From NCBI GenBank assembly GCA_034231615.1, contig CM067318.1, positions 32,505,723 through 32,569,722 of the forward strand: 64,000 nucleotides of DNA. Reading direction: 5' to 3'. This document shows positions 12,501 through 27,500 of the stretch, piece by piece (positions within the stretch are counted from its first letter, which is position 1; each line of letters begins with the position of its first letter). This DNA comes from Meghimatium bilineatum (taxonomy: Eukaryota > Mollusca > Gastropoda > Stylommatophora > Philomycidae). A model generated the notes under the pieces. The model was not told the origin of the DNA. It saw nothing but the letters and a program-made list of their open reading frames with translations, and did no database searches. The position numbers and the translations under genes were made by a program.

Positions 12501-15500
12501 AAATCAAATCCTCCAACTGAAGGTGCTGTAACGCTGGATGTTTCTTTCATAACAGCTGGTCTAGAACTAATATTAAAATAAGCCATTATATACCTGATTT
12601 AAATGTCTATAAATAAATAGAATCATCATTATCAAGCCCCGATACCCACTAAGGGTTCTAGGGATGGCACTTTACAAACAATACACAAATCTCATCATCT
12701 CTCTCTGTTCTCAGTGTCTTATTTTAGTGCAGTGAAACCTAATCCTGTCCATTATTTTATATTACTAATCCATACTTTCCTTTTCCTTTCACTTCTATCC
12801 TCAACTTTCCTCTGCAGAACAGTATTATAAAAGGTATATATATTTGTTGAAGTTTAAAAGTGAACAGACAAGAATGTTGCATTATACAAAACTGTAATTA
12901 TTACATGTATCAAACATGACAGAGTAAAATCATCTACATCTTCTGTGATCAATTACTATACATCTAGTTTGATATTGGACATGTATGTTTGTTTGTTTTG
13001 TCTTCATAGGTTCGTCACAACTTGGTTCCCAGGGATGCTCCTGTGGACCAGATTGTTGTTATGTGAATAGCTAAGTTGAAACAGTACTATAGTGTATTCT
13101 CTAGTGTCTGTTTCGTTGCAAATTAAAGCTGTAGATTTGCAGTTGTTGATTTCGTGTAAGTGTGCCTTTAGAGCAGTGTTTCCCAAAGTGGTCTATATGG
13201 ACCACCAGGGGTCGATTTTAACTTGGGGGTCTGTCAGCAAGAAAAAAATATTGGGGTGCACAAGATGTAAATGACCCATTGAGGCAGGTCATTATCAACA
13301 TTTAGCAGTTTTATAAATGTCTTATTACACATAACACAGATAGTGTGTACATAAACAAGAGAAAATACACATACGTACATCACTCTCTGTGTGTGTGTGT
13401 GTGTGTGCGTGCAAACAAAATTATATTTCATTAAATTGATTGATCAAATAAATACCTGTTTTGTGGTATGCTCCATTCATGTGAAAGTTTTTACAAGTTT
13501 TCATACAAGCAGCAGCGCATTGTTCACATAACCATAACCCTTGTCTAGACTTGTACTAAACAGTTACCACTCAACATGTTAAAACATCAGAAGAGAACCA
13601 TGGTGGACAGTATGATCGCTTCAATTTCAAATAGAGACGATGGTTTGCGGGTGTCTTAACATATCTCACTACTCATAGCAAAATCAGGAAAGTCTCATAG
13701 TATCAGAGAACAGCTGACTGTGCCAGCCATTGAAGAGGTTTAAAAACAGGCCAATACAAGCCTGTGTATGATATACTCAAATGAATTCATTTGAGCAACA
13801 ACACAAGACTTATTGATGAAATAAGTCATGGTATTGAAAGTTTCTTGCATAATTATCTGCAAACCATTTCTCAATTCAACTAGATGAGTCCTTGTTCGCT
13901 AGTAATGAAGCATCATTATTAGCATATGTTTGTTTTGTTATGGACCAAGAAATCCATGAAGAACTATTCTTTGCGACAAAACTTTGACAAATGACACTAA
14001 AGGTGAATCAAATATAATAGAGGCAGCAGCAGATGGAGCACCGCCTTGTTTGGTCACTATCGCTGTTCTTTAAGCAATTTATAACAAAATCTACCAGGGG
14101 TGTGTTTCCAATTCACTGCATCATTCATGGACATAGTAGCTAAATATCTGATTGCCAGATTTCATCAATCTCTTCAATTCGTCATAAACGCAGTATACAA
14201 GTTTATACTAGCGCGTTGAATTATAGGTTATTTGCACATGTATGTCAAGAAAATGACCAGGACTTTCATAAATTGCTCCTTCACAATGATGTCCGTTGGC
14301 TCTCGAAGGGCTTTGTTTGACAAGATTATTTTCAATCTTTGAGACTGTTTTACTTTTGGACGCTACAGATCCCATTTTGAAAAAAAAAATTACTTAAATG
14401 GTAACCAAACATTGCTTATTAAACAGATTTGTTTATTAATTTAATGAGGTTAATTTGCAGTTATGAGGTGACAGTCTGAATTTATTAATAACAAAGTCTA
14501 TCATTGCAGCTTTTCTTGTCAGAATGAATCTCATGAAGCAAAACACTGGACGGCGCAAATTTTCCCCGTTTCCAAACTTGTCCCTGACAAACACCCAGGA
14601 TGATGACATTTTGGTCTACATTCAACATTTAAATGTCCTTCACACAAGACTTTAATAACAGGCTTGAGGATGTTCTGAATATCGAAATACCACAATGGAT
14701 TATCAATTCATATGGTGACATTGAAGAATTCATCTGCTTTTTCATTACCAAGGATAATACTGTGAGCGGATATTCATTGTATTACTAGTATTGGATAATT
14801 AACATAAAACGGTGACACAGCTCATCTCTATTCTCTGAGCTTCATCATGCAGGAAATCTAGTAAGAACATTGTCCTGTTACAAGAGAGATATTGCAGGAG
14901 TTTGTGAATGAATGCTTAACATCTATAAAAAACATCTATAACTATGTTAGGAATGTGCTGCAGAAGGCCAATACATAGAAACTTATCAGAAACATTAGAA
15001 AGCAGCGGTCACAATTTAAAAAAAATATTATGTGGAGAGGTAGTATGAAGAATGTCACGACATGTAAATTCAAAAGAAGAGAGAAACAATAGTGAAAAGT
15101 CTGGAAAAATGGCACGGGAAAAGAGCAGTGAAGCTGATAGCCAATGTAGTCAACTATGGTGATAAGGAGCTGCAGAGATTCATGATCACCTACTCTAACC
15201 ACCATGGCACTTGATAATAATGAGCTAGCTGTTGTACTTGATATGGTGACTAGTACAACATATTTTATTTGAAAACTACAATCAGTCCTTACCTTTTTGT
15301 CAAGGAAAAATTCAGCGGCTTGTGAGATGACTTTGCTGATCTGGAGAGTAATGTCTCAACTGGGATGGCAGGTCGATTGACTGGCTGCCTCTCTTCTCCT
15401 TCTTGACTGCAAATATATATGAAAATATAAATAAAACATACATATTTTATTGTACTTTTACAGTATATAAATAGCATGTTGATTCTCTAAGCAGAATTGA

Positions 15501-18500
15501 ATTCTGCATATATTGGTGTAAGATTTGTTTGTGTGTGTGTGCGATACGAGATGTGTGAGAAAGTCATAAAGATGTTTTTTCATAAAAAACCAACAAATTA
15601 TAACAAAATAAATAAAAAATTTAATAAATAATGTCTGACCCTTTTTTGGGAAATATTTTGGAGTGGCAACACTACTTACAGACCTAATTTAGCAGTATTT
15701 ATGGTCAAATTGTCATAATTTCACTGGAAAACAATGAATAAACATAAAGGTTAGTTATAAAATCTTTCTATAAATCTAGATCTACTACAAAACTGATCGA
15801 TATAAGACAGTTGATTTATAAAGTCAAAATATACGAAACCGTGTGGTCTAATGTATTTTCGAGTGTGATTATCAACTTTCAGGAATCCATTCTCAGAAGA
15901 ATAATCCATAATGATATTAATGAAAATACGATAAAACAAGTCTATAAAACCCAATTCAGATCATGGCACTGCTCTGGTTTGAAATTGTCAAGATATTGTG
16001 AAAATTTCGATATTTCACTGATTTTTGGTCATGTTGCCACTACATTTGCAGGAAAAATGGAAGTCAATTGAATAACTTGCCAGATAAAAATAATCTGGTA
16101 ACCAAAATGTTAAAAATGGGGCTTCTTTTATTGTTTACAGGGAACCTTGCAACGGGACTTTTGTGGGGCTTGTACACTCGGCCGCAGATATTTTAGATAG
16201 TGTAAATTGTTGTCGAACGCACTCTACGGCCGCTCGCTAAAGGTTAAACTAAAACTGTGTGTTGAAAATCATGCTCTTTTTGTGTGTTAAAAAACAGCTG
16301 AACAAGTTGTTGAGTTTGATGATTCAGAGAACAATCGTCCGTTTGTTGCCAGAGCCCGAGAGGGGAACAAAGAATAGCAAAACTGTTTACCTTTCATGCA
16401 TGTCATAAGAGATGACTAAGGAGGTTATGGGATGGAGTTGGCTGTCCTATTCCATATAGGGCCAGAGACCCAAAGCTATGCTGAAATCTGATGTGTCAGG
16501 CTGAAAGGTGTACATATCACAGCAATGCTGTAAACCATTGCACAACACATTCCGTTCTTTAAACTACATCCTCCTATTAGTTTGAGAATGAATGAAGAAT
16601 CATTATTTTGAAAATGATACGGAAATAACTCAAATAGATATTTTGAGCCTGAACGAATATTGTTCATAAGTAGACCTATAAATCACGACAGTTGTAGTAA
16701 TATTTGTTCATCAGTGGGTCAAGCTGCAATCTGTGAGAGTGGAAGTGGGCGTATTCCACAGTTTATCAAATAAATTTGATTCAGGTTGGTCTCATGCTAA
16801 TATGTTTGCATCCACATGTAAAAAAGACACAGCTGCACGGTCAGGCATATGTAATATGTCTAAAAGATAGAACTTTCTAGAATCTATTTCTTTGGGAAGT
16901 ACCGGTAGTACTATTAAAGTTTTAGAAATATTCTTGGATATTAGTTTCTGGCAAAATGGCATTAGTGGACGACATAGGCTGAGAAATGTTAGTTTGCATC
17001 ATGAGAAATCTTAGCTTGCATCATCCAAAAGTTTCTCCACTCTACAGCCAATAACATTCGTTCTGTGTGTTCTTTTAAATGTAATAAACATGTCAGTGAC
17101 TTTCCAACCATGACATACATACAAAGACAAAATTTTCAAAAAAAGACCACATTTTGGTGCACCACTTATCATTGCCTAAAGGAAGAGCCTTCATGCTGCG
17201 AGGACTGGCATATAAAGCAAAAAACACTAGACATCATAAGGTCAGTCAATATTATATAACAGAACATAATTTTATGTCTTATTTCTTTTAAAATAACTAG
17301 GATCTGTTGAGGTGTCCTCTTTGCATATTTTTTTGCCCAGAAGCCCATGGGAAAGGGTGTTTAAGGGCCAGTTGGCCAGGGTTCAAAGAAATGGAACACT
17401 TTTTGAAGAACAGCTTGAGAAAATATGTTTTGGTATTTCAAAATTTCTGCTCTGTTGATTTTAAAATGATTTCTTAATGTCATTACTTATAAGACTCATG
17501 CTAAAAAAATTACATGGCAGTGAGCTCAATTTGGCTGAAAAGGGTTCAGCAGTGAAAGTGTTAAAACAATCTTGCATACCGACAATCAGTGAAGAGTTTT
17601 ATAACCATCATGCAATATAGATAGTAATCTAAACAATTCCTCTACATATTGATCAATGATATTCCTCCTTTGCAACCAAAGATGAGCCTGACATAAAAAA
17701 AAAAGTCAAATCAGGTTACGTGTTTGAGAGTTCTCAAATGACTAAGAAGTCCAATCTGGGCTTTGAAAAATCTGTTGCAAGGTGAGAAGGAATGAAGTAG
17801 GTCTTGAGATGAGGGAGAACAATTTGATACAATATTGACCAACATTATTGACCTCAGGCTGACTACTGTCATATATGACTAATATTCAAGTTAATGGCTT
17901 TCGGGTGTAAGCATTAGAATGAGAAATACATTGAATTGTTATTTATTGACAGACCACCAAAAGAATATAAAACTTACTCTGCAAAAAGATACAGCTCATC
18001 TTTACTTCCCAGTATAGAAAATGTTGCTGCACCATGATCGATAGATGACCTTGCAATTCCTTCCTGACGAGTTCCGGATTGTGGTAATTTCTGCATCGGT
18101 ATAGAGCGACCAGCTGGAGGCTTTGACAGACCTAATTTATCAGCAATGCGACCTTTGACACTAGTCACTGAGCGAAAAATGGCAGTCCGAGCCTGAAAAC
18201 AATCATATGGCTTTCATACATAATCAAGATGGTGTAATCAACATTATATTTTTACCGTAACGCAAATGAAAATTTTGATGGGAAAAAAAATTGGTTAAAA
18301 TACAGTTTTACAAGCTAACACACATTTCACAAAAATAATATTTTGACCAAAAGGACTTAAACATTATAAGAGATAAGCATATACAGGGACAAAATAGAAC
18401 TGTACTACAGAGACTGAGATACTGCAAACATTCAGGAAGGATAATTTAATTTTTCAGAGAAAATTTTTCATTCATGCAGTTATATGTGTGTGGTCAAAAG

Positions 18501-21500
18501 TGGCCAATGTCGATAACAACTAAATGGTTGCAGAGTTCCATGTAATTGGACACCTTCCACATACACAATCCAATATGATTAGGAGAAATTTTTCTTAAAA
18601 TATTGCATACCACTGAGAGTTGAAATCCTCTGGGTATGAAATAAAGCTTTGGATAAACACAGATTGCATAGGAAAAAACTTGTAACTTCTGAGAATTAAA
18701 ACAAAAAGGCACAGTAGTGAAGTAAATTGTGACAGAATTGTGACAGTAAATTGTGACTACTGTATCTCAGACAACCTCTTTCGCATGTCATTGATTTTGT
18801 TGTTTTGGGTTGAAAAGTATATAAGGTTTGTGAGCATTTGTTCTTAAACTTCTGCTGGGTCTATTCTGTAGCAGGATAACGCTCTTACAAGATTTCCAGC
18901 AATATGTAGTCCAGAGAATGGAGCTGTGTTGTCTCTTTATTTGCATAAATGGCTAGACACATCCAACTTCAGTGGAAAAAGTATGTAAATATGAGAACAA
19001 ATAATCACCAATATGAAATTTATTCCCTTATCTCAGTCATCCTGCAGTACATTTTTTTTTAAAGGCATAGTTTTAATCAATAAATCAGCCATGTATTGTG
19101 AGGGTCCAAAGGGGAAGCACTGCATAGCGAGATACCTGCCAGGCATGCCATAAGAAGCAACTAAAGAGGTTTGAGGGATGAAGATGGATGTCCCATCCTA
19201 TAGACGGTCAGTGACCCTATAGGCCATGCTGAAGTTGGATGTGTCGGGCTGAAAGGTGCAGATATCACATCACAGCTAATCTGTATACCATAACACAACG
19301 TACTCTATTCTCTGGACTAAATTCTGTTAAGCTGCAGAAGTTTGAGAATGAACGTAGAAGAGGAATCAATTAATCAAACCCTTGGATGCCTAAGGTGTTT
19401 AAACATCCTCGGATGCATAGACTACGGATTAGGATTATCCATTTGTCTATCCTGGGATATGTCTTTGGACTCATTCTATATGATTACTATCTCTATCAAA
19501 TCCTTTATCTCTACATGTATTGGTGTCTTTCTTGTTTACTAAGAAGAAGTGTCAGTCCTGCAGCATTCTGTCAGCTTTTGCTGTTGATTGTCATAATCTC
19601 TTTCATCAGAGTCCCTTACTTTTCCAAGGAAGAAATGGTACCTATTGTCTGTGCTTCTTAACTATGACAATTTTTCCACAGTTGACAGGTAATCCACCTT
19701 TCTCCCAACATTTCTTAAGTCAACTCCTACAATATGTATGGAAAGACAACAGTAGTTCTATTCTTTGTACTCTGAGCTAATGTCTAAGACCCAGTTGCCA
19801 CACATGAGGTGTAATTTTATATCTAAATACTAGCACATTTCACAGCTTATGCCTCGATTCTTAATTATAAACCAGCATCATAGCATAGAGAATGTTGCCA
19901 TAATTGCTCCACTGTTTCATCAGCCATCTAAGAATGCTCAAACTATAAGTCCTAGTCAAATTAGTACATGATCTTTGGATCTGTACAGAGAGGACACACT
20001 TTCTTCCCTTACATCTATTTCTAATATTCTCTGCAGATATAGATTACTACCTCCAGCCTCACCTTGTTCTGTAGCAAATTCACAACTATCTGAAGTCAGC
20101 AATATCTCTTTTCGGTACTATTTTTTTCTCTAATGAGTTTGTTCTTCTGTTGTCTATAGTTTGTTCATTTGTTCCCTGTAGTATCAGGTTTATATTGATT
20201 CACTACTTCACAAAATCACTATAATTATTTAGACAGAGAAAACACTGAACAAACTTTAGTATAGCAGTTAAGACACAAAGAACTTATTATTTTTAAATGA
20301 CTGAAATGGCTTGGACATTTAAGATTCCTGAGTGTGGGTTACTAAACACAATAGCAAAAATAAAACTACACCTATTTGGTCATGTAAAGAGACACAACTG
20401 TTTAGAAAGACAAATAATGGAGGGCACAGTACCTGGAGGAGGAGAAGGGCAGACCAAGAAGATGTTGGGCTGAAGACATTAAAGATAACATGAATATATC
20501 GTTGGAAAATGCAAGCCACATCGCCCAAGACAGAGAATAGTTCATGGAGTTCATTTGGAGGAAAAAGTTCTGGAGAGAATAAGTCACATGACACCAATGG
20601 CTTGGACATGTCATGAGAATAAACCCCATTATACCTGAAAAGTCAAACCTTAATTGGACATTACTGGAGAAAAAAATCGACATGATCACTAGATAACAAG
20701 TGCTTGATGGTATATAAGCGAAGTACCACATGGGTGGTACAGGATATATATAGAAGAATGAAAATTCCTTATTGAATACTCATATACCAAGTTCCATTAG
20801 ACATTATACACAAAAAAGCCTGAATACATGCCAAAAAAAGCATATAATATTTGCTCACCAAAGATGGAGAACTGGTAGGCTTCTTTATTTTTCTTTTCTT
20901 CTTCCCTTTTCCCTTCGACTTTCGTTTCCTCCTTGTTTTGGTTTTCTTCCCTGCTGTTTTCTTTTTAGTTTTTCGCTTTTTTGTTTTCCTTCTGGTAGTT
21001 TTTCTTCGAGTTGTTTTTCGCTTCCTAGGAGTTATTATTCTCTTCTTGGTTGCAGTAGTAGTCCCTGAAGCTGAGGGTCCAGGTGTTGGCTCTTCACCCT
21101 GTGGAGTAAAAGAAGTTAATAAGAATATCAAGTGCATGTTTAAGAAAATAATACCGGGTCGTAACATGTGTCCAAATATGGCATGAACTGCTTTCCGTAG
21201 AATGCATTGCCATTTCATGTGTGGAAGAAAAAATTTTACTCTTAATATGATTGTGTCATTATTTTCTTTGAATTTTCTGCTTCACATTATAAACACCTCT
21301 ACTAATTCTAATGTTATCCCTTCGTCATGAACTGCGCCTAACTGCAAGCAATTGTTCAAACGAAAGATAAATTCTTCATTGTGTTTTTTATTACTATTAC
21401 ATGCACAAGTAAAATACAATGCTGTTTCATGTTCGGAGAAAGAAAATTAGTACTTTTAATATGATCGTTTTATTATTTTTTGCACATTACAAACACATCC

Positions 21501-24500
21501 ACTAATTCTAATGTTACCCCTTCATCATGAACAGCATCTTACTGCTAGTAACTCCTTTAATAAAATATAAATATGTGATTGTGGTTTTTAAAAATTACTA
21601 TTAAACGCATTCATTCACATTAATAAACTTGTCATTCTGTGCCCCCCACAGGACAACAAAAAAATACCACAGAAAATTATTACACCACCTGGGCTTTCCA
21701 ACTATTGCATTCTATGGAAACCTGTGCATGCCAGTTTTGGACATTTTATAGGCCAGTATTATTTTTTTATATACCAATATAAATAACTTGAGATATGCTG
21801 ATGACACAGTACTGATCGCAGGAAGTGAACAAGAACTACAAGCCCTGCTGGATAAAGTAGTGAAAGAAAGTGAAAGCAAAGGCCTCCGTTTAAACAAGAA
21901 AACACAAATAATGGTTGTTTTGAAAAAACATACACCACCAAGATGCAACATAATGATTAATGATACAAAATTAATACAAGCTGAAAAGGGGAAACATCTT
22001 GGCATCCTCTTAACATCAGAAGGTAGATGCTCAAGTGAGATAAAGTGCTGTACAGCACAAGCCAAATCAGCATTCCATAAAATAAGAACCATCTTGTGCA
22101 ATGCAACTCTATCAATACATATTCAAATTCGAGTGCTGAGATATTATATCAAGCCAATTATTTTTTATGAATGTGAAGCATGGACTGTAAACACAAAAAT
22201 TCAACACAAACTGGAGGCTCCAAAGGTACGGTTTCTAAGAAGAATGATGAAAATACCATGGACAGCTTAGAAAACTAATGCAGATGTTCTCATTGATGCT
22301 GGCGTAAAAAGATTATAATCCAATTCATAATATGTGAAAAATCTGAAGGTCTCAACAAGCCAACCACTATTCAGCAGCAAACCATAGTAGATAACAAGCC
22401 AATATAATTAGGCTTTCCTCTTGTGGAAGCCTCACAGCACATATATATACAATTATGCATTTATTTCCTCTGAGTTGGAAACTCAAAGCACTGCACTCTG
22501 AAGATTTGGCATCTTCTTGGTATGAAAAGGCTCTCTCTGGAAACTCTCCATTGCACACAAGGATATAAGAGCTCTCTTGCTCATAATTCCTTGGATACAA
22601 AACAGACGGAACAAAGAAATAATCAAATTAAACCACATGCATACCTCTATTGCTTCGTCTGCCTCAATTATTGCTGCAATTCTTCTTCTTCTCTCTGCTC
22701 TCTCAGCACGAGCTTCTGCAATTAATCTCCTCACACGTTCACTGACCCTTGTCCGAGCAATCTGTCTGCCTGATGAAGGAGGCTCAGAGTCCACTGCAAA
22801 GACAATTGGTCAACATATTGAGCTATTCAGATTTATTATTAGATGTGAATCTTGGACAATAAATAAAAATGATAGTAGACAATTAGAGGTAATACAGATA
22901 TGGTTCTATAAACGAATCTTGAGTGTATTACAGACATCTAGAAAAACTAACTAGGTGCCCAAAGAGTTAAATGCGAGAAAGGGGTTACTTAATATTAGAA
23001 CGAGACAATCTTTATTTTTGGACATGGTATGAGACATGGTCTAGAGAACATAGTTACAACGGGCAAGATTGAACGCAAGGATCAATGTGAGAAAATATTA
23101 AATAGACTGACATCATGGCATGTCAAAATTAACATATTAATAATATTAACGCCTGTGTGTTGCCAGGGCCCGAAAGGGGAGCAAAGAATAGCAACACTGT
23201 TTACCTTCCAAGCATGTCATAAAGGGTGACTAAGGAGGTTATGCGATGGAGTTGGCTGTCCCATCCCATATAGGGTCAGTGACCCAAAGCCATGCTGAAG
23301 TCGGATGTGTCAGGCCGAAAGGCGCAGATATTGCAGCAATGCTGTAAATCATGACAACGCATTCCATTTTCCGGACTACATCCTGCTATTCTGCAGGAGT
23401 TTGAGAATGAACGCAGTAGAAGAAGAAGAAGAATATTAAAATAATCCTGATAAAAGATACTAGAAATAGAGTCATGGATATCCATGATCATCTACAACGG
23501 CATCGGATGATGATTATAGATTTTATCTAAAAAAGGAAGAAAAAAAAACAGGCTGGATACTAGTGATCATGAACATAGTTAAGACTAGGACAAAAGAATC
23601 AGGTTAATATACACTCATGTGTTGCTGGGTTCTAGAATGAGAACACTGGCCTGCCATGTATGTCATATAATATGTATAGGAAGAGCTGGGTGTAAGGTTG
23701 GCAAATCCATCTCCCGGTAGATCAAAGCTGTCATGATGTTGGCAGATGTTTCAGGCTGATAGGCGAAGATATAGTACCACTGTATACCATGATTAATCAT
23801 TACATTCTCCAGACTACATCCTGCTAATTAACAGGTGTTTGAGAGTGAATGCAGATGAAGAAATAATATAGACCTTAAAATGTACTCCCCATACATCTCA
23901 ACTGTGTGGGAAAAAAGACTACTTTTTACAAACTATTATTGGGTCGTCTGGTATTTTAGCTTTAACTTTTCACAAAATGGATCACAGATAAGCCATAAAA
24001 TATTACTTGTACAAGACATCAAAATTAAAACCAGATATTACCTAAAAAATATTTCATATAAAATAATTTCCTAAATAAGCATAAGTAAAATGTATAAATC
24101 TAATGTGGCAGAGGTTGGTGACATATTTTGTTGGAAATAATCCTGAATCAGTTACTGAGAAATAGATAAAATTAAAAGCTATAGAAACTGCTTCTAAAAT
24201 AAGTTATAGGAAAGAATTACCAACATCTAAGAATGGGAAAAAAAATCAAATATAGATTTTAACTGAAAGAATCAACCTCGCTGTATGTTTTACCTGTATT
24301 TCTGCTCTGCTGACAATCAGGACAAAACCACTCGTGCACTGGTACATTGGCCAGAGGTGGGTCAAGACAATCACAATGGTAGCTGAAACATTTTAAAGGG
24401 GAGAAGATGAATTGCCAAAACATTTACTGGTATGCATTATTATCTAGCAAACATTATTATATTCAACATTATTTTGTATGTTTTGTTGTTCGTCCATCAC

Positions 24501-27500
24501 AAGTGATGATGACTGTTACATCCATTTTTGAGATTCAGCTTCACTTATGCCCTTGACAATGAGTTTGTAGATGGTTAATAAACCCTTCTATTTCCTCATA
24601 AAACCCTCATATTTCCTCATACTGTATTTTTCCCATTAGGGAGTTAGAAGGAGTATTTGAGTGTCTTGTGTGATAAAGGCTGCATTCTCAGAGATGCTGG
24701 AGTAAAACAACAAATTGTAGCAAACATTAGAAGCAGACAATAAAGATTTTTAGGGCGTGATGAGGAAAGTAAAACTTGAACATTTAGTAACCACCATAAA
24801 GATCAAGGGGAAAAGAAGCAGAGGAAGACAAAGACAGAAATTTCTGGATGGGTTTTCACTGTGGCACAAAAAGAAGTTACCAACTGAAATTATTAACAAC
24901 ACGAGACGGAGAAGCATGATTGCCTACACCACTAGACTGATTGGTTGATTTAAAATTCATCTGGAAAATGCATTAATTATGACATACATTTTCAAAGCTC
25001 TATGCCATAAGTTTGATTTTATACAGATTTTTAAATATGGCACTTCAATGTATAAAATATTTGCTACCATCCTTGGCAATGGAAGATAAATGTTCTCTGC
25101 CTTGATGGACAGTAAAGTACTAAAATTCGCCTGACGAGTCCATAAAAATGGCTTTGCGAGATTATTTCACTAATCTCTGCTCTAAGGTCTTGTAAGTCAA
25201 CAAATAATACACATCTAGCAAAAATATTACATGTTTAAAGGATATTCTGGTAGTTAAAGCATTATTACCCCAAGTCACATCGATCACAAAGTAGTAGTCT
25301 ATCCTCTCTGTCAGACTGACCACACACCTCACAGTACGTTGGATCTTCTTCTTCCTCTTCTTCATTTTCTTGCTGATGATCTTCCACTGGGAACTTTAAA
25401 CAAAATAGAAAAACTTAACAAATAGCTCTTGTATACTATACATGATATTTAATATTTGATATGTCAATCAAATGTATTTTTGTAGAGTCTGAGATGCAGG
25501 CATTGATCAGTGAGAGTTACAGGGAAGGTGATATGATTATAAATAGAGATCTCAATCAATATCAATAAACCCATAACCCTTCAAGGTCGTAGGGGTACCA
25601 CATTGGATGCTTCAGCACACAGAGTCCTCCAGCGAATTCTATCCTCAGTGATGCGGATGAGTGTGGAATATCTTGCCCTGTCCATTCCTTGATGTTGTCT
25701 GTCCATGCCTTTATTTGTCCTCCTCTGCTTCTTCCATCCTTGACAGTTCCCTGCAGTATTGTTTTTGACAAGGAATCGTGCCTGCATACATGTCCAAACC
25801 ATGCTAGTTTTCGTCGTTTCACTATTGAAAGCAATGGCTCCTGGACACCTGCACACATCTCTATTTTATTTCTTACGTACACATTGGTCTTATGTTCCCT
25901 ATAGGAAATTCGTAGAATTCTTCTGTAGCATTTATACTCGAAAGCCTGTAATCTTCTCTCCATGTCCGCAGTGAGTGTCCAACTCTCACAACCATAAGCA
26001 CCAGCGACTTATACAGTTTGATTTTCACTCCAACACTGATATTGCTTAATAGAGATGTGCCAGTTGTTAGACATGTGTGTAGAGCATGAGCTTTCCTATC
26101 TCAGTGTGTAGGAGAACCATCAAAGAGGTGAGTGGTGCATTTGCTGTGACTACAAACAGCATGACCATGGTGATTATGGCATTGACCAAGGTCTTGAACT
26201 AGATGAGTGCACAGAAGGCAAATCATATCTACATCTTCAGCAACTCGTTGAGCATGATCAACAACAAAAATAAAAGTGGGTTGCATTCGTGTACAAGGGC
26301 TTGAGACAATGGAGAAGTCAAGGTTGGAATGTGTCCCATTCATTTTTGTGCATAGTCATGCAACTTCAAGGTGTTCAGGGCAACTAGAGAGCAGATCAGC
26401 TTGTGTGCACTGCTGTTTCATAGATAGCATATCAGCTTGTGTGCAGTGCTACTTCAAAGAGAGCAGATCAGCTTGCGTGCAGTGCTACTTCAAAGAGAGC
26501 AGATAGCTTGCATGCAGTGCTACTTCAAAGAGAGCAGATAGCTTGCGTGCAGTGCTACTTCATAGAGAGCAGATAGCTTGTGTGCAGTGCTACTTCATAG
26601 AGAGCAGATAGCTTGTGTGCAGTGCTACTTCAAAGAGAGCAGATAGCTTGTGTGCAGTGCTACTTCAAAGAGAGCAGATAGCTTGTGTGCAGTGCTACTT
26701 CATAGAGAGCAGATAGCTTGTGTGCAGTGCTACTTCATAGAGAGCAGATCAGCTTGTGTGCACTGCTGTTTCATAGATAGCATATCAGCTTGTGTGCAGT
26801 GCTACTTCAAAGAGAGCAGATCAGCTTACGTGCAGTGCTACTTCAAAGAGAGCAGATAGCTTGCATGCAGTGCTACTTCAAAGAGAGCAGATAGCTTGTG
26901 TGCAGTGCTACTTCATAGAGAGCAGATAGCTTGCGTGCAGTGCTACTTCATAGAGAGCAGATAGCTTGTGTGCAGTGCTACTTCAAAGAGAGCAGATCAG
27001 CTTACGTGCAGTGCTACTTCAAAGAGAGCAGATAGCTTGCATGCAGTGCTACTTCAAAGAGAGCAGATAGCTTGTGTGCAGTGCTACTTCATAGAGAGCA
27101 GATAGCTTGCGTGCAGTGCTACTTCATAGAGAGCAGATAGCTTGTGTGCAGTGCTACTTCAAAGAGAGCAGATAGCTTGTGTGCAGTGCTACTTCAAAGA
27201 GAGCAGATAGCTTGTGTGCAGTGCTACTTCATAGTGTGCAGTGCTACTTCATAGAGAGCAGATAGCTTGTGTGCAGTGCTACTTCATAGAGAGCAGATAG
27301 CGTGCGTGCAGTGCTACTTCATAGAGAGCAGATAGCTTGTGTGCAGTGCTACTTCATAGAGAGCAGATAGCTTGTGTGCAGTGCTACTTCAAAGAGAGCA
27401 GATAGCTTGTGTGCAGTGCTACTTCAAAGAGAGCAGATAGCTTGTGTGCAGTGCTACTTCATAGAGAGCAGATAGCTTGTGTGCAGTGCTACTTCATAGA

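Noticed and set aside
15811-16071. Small plus-strand gene of 86 codons
   Set aside because: No recognisable motif, no splice or start context, and it lies inside an AT-rich intron where such open runs are expected.
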